Assembly: GCA_038231495.1 (NCBI GenBank)
Contig: JBBRLG010000172.1
Location: 1-12,809 of the forward strand
Reading direction: 5' to 3'
Length of the DNA stretch: 12,809 nucleotides
DNA from: JBBRLG01 sp038231495
Lineage (GTDB): Bacteria; Planctomycetota; Planctomycetia; Gemmatales; Gemmataceae
Position numbers and translations under genes: made by a program. The notes under the pieces are model-generated. The model saw nothing but the letters and a program-made list of their open reading frames with translations. It did not search any database and was not told the origin of the DNA. Positions 7,357 through 12,809 of the stretch are shown piece after piece. Every line of letters begins with the position of its first letter. Positions within the stretch are counted from its first letter, which is position 1.

Positions 7357-8421
7357 ATGAGTACCGTCGTCGAACCGAAACAATCCGAACAGCCCTGGGA
7401 GGCCGACCCGTGGCGCTACGGCTGGCGCTACGTCGAAGAGCAGCAGCCCGACGGCACGGTCCGCTCGAAACAAATCCCGCTGACCGAGTTGGATATTCTG
7501 CACCCTCAGGAAGAAGATTTCATCATGAATAATCCCGCACACGACCGGGATTGCGACGTGTTAAAACAGGCTCTGTGGAGCCGGGTCAAAGACCGGCCGG
7601 GGGTCGTTGTGTTGCGGGATTGCCGGGTGGATTGGGGCGTCGAAGGGATCGAGGCGCACGGGCCGGATGCGGTGGTACTCGAAGGGGTTGACGAATGGGA
7701 CCCGACCGGCGGAACGTTTTACCTCGCCGCGCACCAGGCGCGGCCCGTCCTGGCGGTCGAAATCACGTCGCCGAGCACCCGCGGCAACGACCTCGGCGTG
7801 AAGGTGGACGAGTATTATCGTGCCGGCATCCCGCTCTATGTGATCGTGGACGCTCGGGTTGTCAACGGGGCGCGCACAATGCGGATCATCGGCCGCCAGG
7901 CCACGAAAACCGGTTATGCAATCCTGCCGCTCGACGCCCACGGTCGGCTCTGGCTCGAACCGGTCGGTCTGTGGCTCGGCGCGGAGGAGGGGCAACTCGT
8001 TTGTACGGACGCCCAGGGCAAGCGGTTGGGTGTGTACCTGGAAATGGAGCAAGAAGCCGCGGCCGCACGAGGACAAGTCGAAACCGCCATTGCCCGAGCC
8101 GAAACCGCACAACAACAAGCCGTAGCCGCCATTGCCCGAGCCGAAACCGCCCAACGACAAGTCGCAGCCGCACAACAACAAGTCGCAGCCGCAATTGCCC
8201 GCGCCGAGGCCGCACGAGGGGAAACCGAAACCGCACGAGGGGAAACCGAAATCGCACAAAGACATACCAGGACCGCCATTGCCCTCGCCGAGGCCGCCAT
8301 TGCCCGCGCGGACGCCGAGAAAGCCCGTGCCGCTGTCATGCAGACTGAAAATGAAGCCCTGCAAAAGCGCCTTCTCGAATTGGAGGCCGAATATCGCAAG
8401 CGCCAGAACCCTCCATCTTGA
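7357..8421 (+). CDS. Uma2-family (DUF820, PD-(D/E)XK) protein with coiled-coil tail
   Basis: A 354-aa protein with a restriction-endonuclease-like fold of the Uma2 family (PF05685), which is heavily expanded in cyanobacteria and planctomycetes and has no settled function. The putative catalytic set is visible: D104 in GPDAVVLEG, E135 in LAVEITSPS, and K149 in LGVKVDEYYRAGIPLYVIVD. The N-terminal ~65 residues (DPWRYGWRYVEEQQPDG) precede the nuclease core. Residues ~228-350 form a long Ala/Glu/Gln/Arg coiled coil made of repeats such as AIARAETAQ and ARGETET. It follows cimA by 12 nt with an overlapping Shine-Dalgarno sequence, so it is very likely in the same transcript, which is unexpected for a nuclease. 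No partner toxin, antitoxin or methylase is nearby. Nuclease activity is inferred from the motif. Confidence 0.88.
   Translation: MSTVVEPKQSEQPWEADPWRYGWRYVEEQQPDGTVRSKQIPLTELDILHPQEEDFIMNNPAHDRDCDVLKQALWSRVKDRPGVVVLRDCRVDWGVEGIEAHGPDAVVLEGVDEWDPTGGTFYLAAHQARPVLAVEITSPSTRGNDLGVKVDEYYRAGIPLYVIVDARVVNGARTMRIIGRQATKTGYAILPLDAHGRLWLEPVGLWLGAEEGQLVCTDAQGKRLGVYLEMEQEAAAARGQVETAIARAETAQQQAVAAIARAETAQRQVAAAQQQVAAAIARAEAARGETETARGETEIAQRHTRTAIALAEAAIARADAEKARAAVMQTENEALQKRLLELEAEYRKRQNPPS
8077..8334 (+). repeat. Internal repeats encoding the coiled coil of the Uma2 protein
   Basis: The unit GCCATTGCCCGAGCCGAAAC occurs at 8086 and again at 8128 (42-bp period, two heptads). Degenerate copies start at 8191, 8275 and 8296. 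A second, 21-bp tandem unit (GCACGAGGGGAAACC...) occurs at 8212 and 8233, exactly one heptad. The periods are multiples of 21 bp, so changes in copy number would keep both the reading frame and the heptad register. Confidence 0.8.
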
Positions 8422-8491
8422 GCAGGTTCGGCAAAAAGGGGGTTAGAAAGGCTGCGGACCTGAACCGATGCGCAGGCTTTCCCGGACGCCC

Positions 8492-10468
8492 TTACGGCGC
8501 GCCCTTGAGGAACACGATGCCCAGCGGCGGCAGCGTCAACACCAGCGAAAACGGCTGGCCGTGCCAGGGCTGTAACTCCGCCTGCATGCCGCCGCGGTTG
8601 CCCTTGCCGCCGCCCCAATACGACTCCGAGTCGCTGTTGAGCAACTCCTTCCAGAAGCCGCCGTAGGGCACGCCGACGCGGTAGCCTTCTCGCAACACGG
8701 GCGTAAAGTTGCACGCCACCAGCACGCGCTCCGCCGTCGTCGTCGATTTGCGCAACCACGAAATGACGCTTGCCGCCGCGTCGTGGCTGTCCACCCACTC
8801 GAAACCGCTCCAATGGCAGTCGCCCTCGGTCAGCGCCTTTTCTTGCCGGTAGACGCGGTTCAAGTCCGCCACCCAGCGCAGGATGCCCGCGTGCTGCGGG
8901 TAGTCCGCCTGGTGCCAGTCCAAACTCACGTCGTGATTCCACTCGCCGCCCTGGCCCCACTCGTCGCCCATGAACAGCAGCTTTTTGCCCGGCTGGCCGA
9001 ACATGTAGCCGAATAACAGCCGCAGGTTCGCGAACTTCTGCCAGTCGTCGCCAGGCATCCGCGACAGCAGCGACCCCTTGCCGTGGACGACTTCGTCGTG
9101 CGACAGCGGCATCACGAAGTTCTCGTGATAGGCGTAGATCATGCGGAAGCGCATCTCGTCGTGATGGTACTGGCGGTGGATCGACTCGCGGCTGAAATAC
9201 AGGAGCGTGTCGTGCATCCAGCCCATGTCCCACTTGAGGCCGAAGCCCAGACCGCCCACGTACGTCGGCCGCGACACCATCGACCAGGCCGTCGATTCTT
9301 CCGCGATCGTCTGCACGTCCGGGTAGTTGCGGTAGACCTCCTCGTTGAAGCGGCGCAGGAAGCCGATTGCCTCGATGTTCTCGTTGCCGCCGTACTTGTT
9401 GGCGACCCATTCGCCTTGTTTGCGCGAGTAGTCGAGGTACAGCATCGACGCGACGGCGTCCACGCGCAGGCCGTCGATGTGGTACTGGTCCAGCCAGAAC
9501 AGGGCGCTGCTGATGAGGAAGCTGCGCACCTCGTGCCGGCCGTAGTTGAAGATGGCGCTCTTCCAGTCCGGGTGAAAGCCCTGCTGCGGGTCGGCGTGCT
9601 CGTACAGGTGGGTGCCGTCGAAATAGCCTAGACCGTGTTCGTCGCTCGGAAAGTGTGAGGGCACCCAGTCGAGGATGACGCCGATGCCGTGCTGGTGCAG
9701 GTGGTCGATCAAATACATCAAATCCTGCGGGTTGCCGTAACGGCTCGTCGGCGCGAAGTAGCCGGTCGTCTGGTAGCCCCAGGAGGCGTAAAACGGGTGC
9801 TCGGTCAGCGGCATGAACTCGACGTGGGTGAAGCCCATGTTCTTGACGTGGGCGGCGAGCTTGTGGGCGGCTTCCCGGTAGGTCAGCGAACGGTTGCCGT
9901 CTTCGGGCACGTGCATCCACGACCCAAGATGCACTTCGTAGGTGGACATGGGGGCCGTGAGCGCGTGCCGCTCCTTTCGGTGGGCCATCCACTCCTGGTC
10001 GTTCCAGGTGTAGTCCATGTTCCAGACGATGGAGGCGGTGCGCGGCGGCACCTCGTGGTAGAAGGCGTACGGGTCCATCTTATCGACGCGGTAGCCGTTG
10101 CTGTGCGAGGCGATGTGGTACTTGTAGGTGGCCCCGTGGCCGATGCCGGGGATAAAGCCGGCCCAGATGCCGGACGACCCCTGCGCGTGGAGGGGATGGC
10201 GGTCCTTGCTCCAACCGTTGAAGTCACCCATGACGAAGACGCCGGACGCGCCCGGCGCCCACACGGCGAAGGAGGTGCCCTTAACACCATCGACAGTCCG
10301 CGGGTGGGCGCCCATCTTGTTGTAGAGGCGGAAGTGGCTGCCCTCGTTGAACAGGTACAGATCGTGCTGGGTCAACTCACCGCTGTCGCGCGGGACGGGG
10401 GGCGCGGCGGGAACCTGGGGCGCGGCTTGTCCAGGGCTGGCGGTGACGGTGTCGGTCGGGGTCTTCAT
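8492..10468 (-). CDS. glgB: 1,4-alpha-glucan (glycogen) branching enzyme GlgB, GH13
   Basis: Cuts alpha-1,4-glucan and re-attaches the fragment through an alpha-1,6 bond, making branches in glycogen. The 658-aa protein has a ~30-residue Ala/Pro-rich N-terminus, then a carbohydrate-binding CBM48 domain (~60-150, with SFAVWAPGASGVFVMGDFNGW). The GH13 barrel carries nucleophile D337 in DGLRVDAVASMLYLDYSR, acid/base E390 in TIAEESTAW and D458 in SHDEVVHGKGS. A C-terminal beta domain ends the protein. Spacing of the three catalytic residues equals that of E. coli GlgB (D405, E458, D526). It is shorter than the ~730-aa E. coli enzyme because it lacks the extra N-terminal domain, a common form. AGGA lies 6 nt before the ATG. 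It converges on the Uma2 gene with 70 nt between stops and is divergent from the MFS-PlsC gene. No other glycogen gene is in the window. Confidence 0.96.
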   Translation of the reverse strand: MKTPTDTVTASPGQAAPQVPAAPPVPRDSGELTQHDLYLFNEGSHFRLYNKMGAHPRTVDGVKGTSFAVWAPGASGVFVMGDFNGWSKDRHPLHAQGSSGIWAGFIPGIGHGATYKYHIASHSNGYRVDKMDPYAFYHEVPPRTASIVWNMDYTWNDQEWMAHRKERHALTAPMSTYEVHLGSWMHVPEDGNRSLTYREAAHKLAAHVKNMGFTHVEFMPLTEHPFYASWGYQTTGYFAPTSRYGNPQDLMYLIDHLHQHGIGVILDWVPSHFPSDEHGLGYFDGTHLYEHADPQQGFHPDWKSAIFNYGRHEVRSFLISSALFWLDQYHIDGLRVDAVASMLYLDYSRKQGEWVANKYGGNENIEAIGFLRRFNEEVYRNYPDVQTIAEESTAWSMVSRPTYVGGLGFGLKWDMGWMHDTLLYFSRESIHRQYHHDEMRFRMIYAYHENFVMPLSHDEVVHGKGSLLSRMPGDDWQKFANLRLLFGYMFGQPGKKLLFMGDEWGQGGEWNHDVSLDWHQADYPQHAGILRWVADLNRVYRQEKALTEGDCHWSGFEWVDSHDAAASVISWLRKSTTTAERVLVACNFTPVLREGYRVGVPYGGFWKELLNSDSESYWGGGKGNRGGMQAELQPWHGQPFSLVLTLPPLGIVFLKGAP

Positions 10469-10737
10469 GAGAGGTCCTGACGAGTAGCAACACGGGCGAG
10501 CGTTCCTCTCTTATTCTCTAGGGAAATGGGGGGGGTTGGCTAGAAGGGATCGGCCGGGTAGCCGGCGCAAGCCGTGAGCGGTCAACGGCCTGTGCGGGTG
10601 ACGCGGGTTGTGCGCCGGCGGCACGCGCGGCCTTTCCCGCATTCTTCCCCTGGCCAGTCTTTGCGGCGTGTCATTAACTGAGTCTGCGGGGCATTGGACC
10701 GTTCGCCAGCCGGTCGTGCCGGTCTCCGGAGTGTGCC
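10469..10737. other. Divergent intergenic region between glgB and the MFS-PlsC gene
   Basis: This 269-nt region should hold promoters for both divergent genes, but no convincing -35/-10 pair was found on either strand. It contains a run of eight G's (10528-10535) and a perfect 9-bp inverted repeat, GCCGGCGCA (10561-10569) and TGCGCCGGC (10611-10619), 41 nt apart. The latter could be a hairpin or an operator-like site, or chance in GC-rich DNA. No open frame here has a start signal or recognisable product. Confidence 0.4.
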
Positions 10738-12621
10738 GTGCCGACTGCCCGTCTCCGCCTCTCGTCGTTGTGGGTCTCCCAGGCCAGCCGTGCCGTCGCT
10801 GATTGGTGCTTGCGCATCGCCGCCGTCGTCGCGCTGGCCCTCCGGGCAGGCAGCATCTCCGACGGCCCGGCATGGCAGTCGGCCTGGCAACTCGCCACCG
10901 TCGCGTTCATCGCGCCGTTCATCCTCCTGGCACCGTTCAACGGCTACCTCAGCAACAGCCTGCCGCGCCGTCGCGTCCTGGTCGCGACGGCGGCGTTCAT
11001 CGTCGTCGTAGTGCTGCCGTTCGCGTTTATCCCTCCTATCGGCGGCCAATGGGTGTGGCTTCTGTCCGTGACGGCGTTTGCGGCCGCGGTCTACCAACCG
11101 GCCCGCTACGCCATGCTGCCGGCGGCGGCGGACGACAGCCGGCTGCCGCTGCCGCGCGTCAACGGCTGGATGGAAATGGGTTCGTCCGCCGCGATCCTCG
11201 TCGGCATCTTGCTCGGCCTGTATTTCAGCGCACCGACCGACGACGACCTGATCCTGCCCGCCTTCCAACCGGAGTTAGCTGGCGTGCTTGTGGGCCTGAA
11301 CGCGCTGTGTCTGGCGACGGCGTGCTTCGCGTCGTTCCCGTCCGACCGCGTGCGGCCCGAACCCGTGCGTCACGCCGTCGCCGGCTTTTTCCAGGACGTG
11401 TGCCGCATCGGTCGCGAGCGCACGGCATTGGGCAGCCTGCTCGGCCTGGCGGGCTTTCAGGCACTGGTAACGGCGGGTTCCGGCGTGCTGCTGGCGGGTG
11501 CGCTCACTTCCGGCTTGGACCACCCCGGCGAGCTGCTGCGGGCGCTGTTGCTGGTCGGCGGCGGGGCCGTTGCCGGCTGTGCGGTGGCGAGCTGGCAGGC
11601 GCACCCGTTCCGCAACCTCGGCCTGGTGCCGATCGCCGCGGCGGGCTTGTTGCTCGCGCTCGTCTGGGGCGGGTTGGAGCTGGGGCTGGAGCCGATCCTG
11701 CCGGCGGCGCCCGCGTTTCTCCTGGGATTCACGGGCGCGCTGGTCAACGTGCCGTTGCGCTCGGCGTACCTGGCCGCGGTGCCGGCCGACGCGCGCGGCA
11801 ACGGTACGGCGGTCATGAACACCGCGATTTACGTCCTGACCGCGCTGTTGGCGCTGCTGCTGTACGGCCTGACGCGCGCCGAGGTGCTGCCGACGGCGTT
11901 CGCCCAGTTCGGCTTTCTGGCCCTGGCGGCCGCGGCCGCGGCGGGGCTGGCGGTTTGGCTCCTGTTCCGCGCCACGATCGAGGCCCTCCTGGAATGGATC
12001 GTCTGGCCGTTTTACCGGATTCGGGCGCACGGCCCCGGCGCGGACCGCATGCCGACGCGCGGGCCGCTCCTGATCGTGTCCAACCACACCGCGTACGCCG
12101 ACCCGTTTTGGATCGGCAAGATCGCACCGCGCGCCATCGTGCCGATGATGACGAGCGTGTTTTACGACTTGCCGTTTATCCACTGGTGCATGGTCCACGT
12201 CGTCGGTGCCGTCCGCGTCGAGGCGGCGGCCTTCCGACGGGAAGCCCCGGAGTTGCAAGAGGCGGTCGCCCTATTGCGCCAGGGCAAGTGTTTGGTGATC
12301 TTCCCCGAAGGCCGGCTGCGCTCCCGTGCAGACGTGCTGCTCCGTCCCTTCGGGCAAGGCGTCTGGCACATCCTGCGCGAAGTGCCGGAAACGGTCGTGG
12401 TGGTCATTTGGATCGAGGGCGGTTGGGGCAGCTTTTCCTCGCGTTGCAACGGGCCGCCATTGAAAAACAAGCACATGGACTTCTGGCGGCACATCGACAT
12501 CGGCGTCGGCGTGCCGGCCCCCCTCGCGCCGGAATTGTTGCAAGACCATCGCAGCACGCGCGAGTACCTGCACGCGGCGTGTCTGGCGTGTCGTCCGTAT
12601 ATTGGCGAGCCGGGAGCGTAA
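10738..12621 (+). CDS. LplT-like MFS transporter fused to PlsC-type acyltransferase
   Basis: A 627-aa fusion. Residues ~20-410 form a polytopic major facilitator domain with about 10-12 hydrophobic segments and a VYQPARYAMLP segment (118-128) like the FxPxKYGxLPE stretch of the lysophospholipid flippase LplT. Residues ~415-620 are an acyltransferase of the PlsC/AGPAT family: motif I HTAYAD (H450, D455), FYDLPFIHW (475-483), and motif III FPEGR (522-526). In E. coli, LplT and the acyltransferase-ligase Aas are separate adjacent genes that take up and reacylate lysophosphatidylethanolamine. Here transporter and acyltransferase are joined, with no acyl-ACP synthetase domain in the window, so the acyl donor is unclear. 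The start is GTG at 10738 with GGAG 6 nt upstream (10728-10731). The TAA (12619-12621) directly abuts the dispersed repeat. The lysophospholipid substrate is inference from family resemblance. Confidence 0.88.
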   Translation: MPTARLRLSSLWVSQASRAVADWCLRIAAVVALALRAGSISDGPAWQSAWQLATVAFIAPFILLAPFNGYLSNSLPRRRVLVATAAFIVVVVLPFAFIPPIGGQWVWLLSVTAFAAAVYQPARYAMLPAAADDSRLPLPRVNGWMEMGSSAAILVGILLGLYFSAPTDDDLILPAFQPELAGVLVGLNALCLATACFASFPSDRVRPEPVRHAVAGFFQDVCRIGRERTALGSLLGLAGFQALVTAGSGVLLAGALTSGLDHPGELLRALLLVGGGAVAGCAVASWQAHPFRNLGLVPIAAAGLLLALVWGGLELGLEPILPAAPAFLLGFTGALVNVPLRSAYLAAVPADARGNGTAVMNTAIYVLTALLALLLYGLTRAEVLPTAFAQFGFLALAAAAAAGLAVWLLFRATIEALLEWIVWPFYRIRAHGPGADRMPTRGPLLIVSNHTAYADPFWIGKIAPRAIVPMMTSVFYDLPFIHWCMVHVVGAVRVEAAAFRREAPELQEAVALLRQGKCLVIFPEGRLRSRADVLLRPFGQGVWHILREVPETVVVVIWIEGGWGSFSSRCNGPPLKNKHMDFWRHIDIGVGVPAPLAPELLQDHRSTREYLHAACLACRPYIGEPGA

Positions 12622-12794
12622 GGGGTGTGGCAAATGTTTCGGGACCGTGGGGTGGTCGCCGGGGGAGTCGTCCGCCACGCCGCGCGAGCCAATGGTTGTC
12701 TAACCGCGACCCCTTTGGATGACGACCGGGCCTGTCCGACCCTAGCCAAGCCAATCAACATATGGCGAGGGTCGAACCGCTTTTGCGCAAACGC
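12622..12794 (-). repeat. Dispersed ~174-bp element, right copy (inverted)
   Basis: Reverse complement of 1-174 at about 94% identity by hand alignment. It begins with GGGTGTGGCAAATGTTTCGGGA, truncated here to the motif core, which differs by one base from 182-203. It starts on the base after the MFS-PlsC stop codon, leaving no gene-specific spacer. After 12794 the sequence continues 15 nt to the window edge (TCTGCGCAAGACAGC), which cannot be compared because the left copy is cut by the window. No open frame with a start signal is present. Confidence 0.85.
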
Positions 12795-12809
12795 TCTGCG
12801 CAAGACAGC

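Noticed and set aside
8422..8491. Bidirectional terminator between the Uma2 gene and glgB
   Set aside because: No stable stem followed by a T-tract was found on either strand in these 70 nt.
7914..9992. Minus-strand open frame of 692 codons overlapping glgB and the Uma2 gene
   Set aside because: It is out of frame with glgB, spans two genes whose own frames carry clear domains, and its translation is Arg/Ala/Pro-rich without any motif.
1..12809. Composite transposon or genomic island bounded by the inverted repeats
   Set aside because: There is no transposase or integrase, the enclosed genes are core metabolism with uniform GC-rich codon use, and no target-site duplication can be tested within the window.

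Overview
The window is high-GC chromosomal DNA with long, densely packed bacterial genes. The gene set suggests a planctomycete, most likely a Gemmataceae-type genome. The clues are a Uma2-family nuclease with a coiled-coil tail, a very long Lys/Pro/Glu/Gln-rich membrane-anchored protein, GC-rich codon use, and dispersed palindromic repeats carrying the GACGGGC...GCCCGTC core common in such genomes. This assignment is inference from content, not from a marker gene.

Layout, left to right. Positions 1-310 hold no gene but a mosaic of repeats: a ~174-bp dispersed element, a 24-nt palindromic motif in three copies, and a GACGGGC-type palindrome. A sigma70-like promoter (328-357) then precedes a 1163-aa three-helix membrane protein with a ~490-residue low-complexity region (412-3903). 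After 52 nt follows nadB, L-aspartate oxidase (3956-5605). Its last codons run into a heptamer-repeat hairpin (5555-5680). Next come cimA, (R)-citramalate synthase (5770-7344), behind a leader with a terminator-like hairpin, and a Uma2-family protein (7357-8421) whose Shine-Dalgarno sequence overlaps the cimA stop. On the minus strand, converging on these, is glgB, glycogen branching enzyme (8492-10468). A 269-nt divergent intergenic region separates it from an LplT-like MFS transporter fused to a PlsC-type acyltransferase (10738-12621). The stop codon of the fusion directly abuts a second, inverted copy of the 174-bp element (12622-12794).

The genes do not form one pathway. NadB starts NAD synthesis from aspartate, CimA starts the pyruvate route to isoleucine, GlgB branches glycogen, and the MFS-PlsC fusion probably recycles or remodels lysophospholipids. 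The only clear translational coupling is cimA-uma2.

No defence cassette, CRISPR array, integrase, transposase or RNA gene is visible. The parts that deserve a second look are the repeat architecture (long inverted repeats at both ends, mutually exclusive hairpins, repeat-encoded gene ends), the coiled-coil Uma2 protein linked to a biosynthetic gene, and the domain fusion at the right end.
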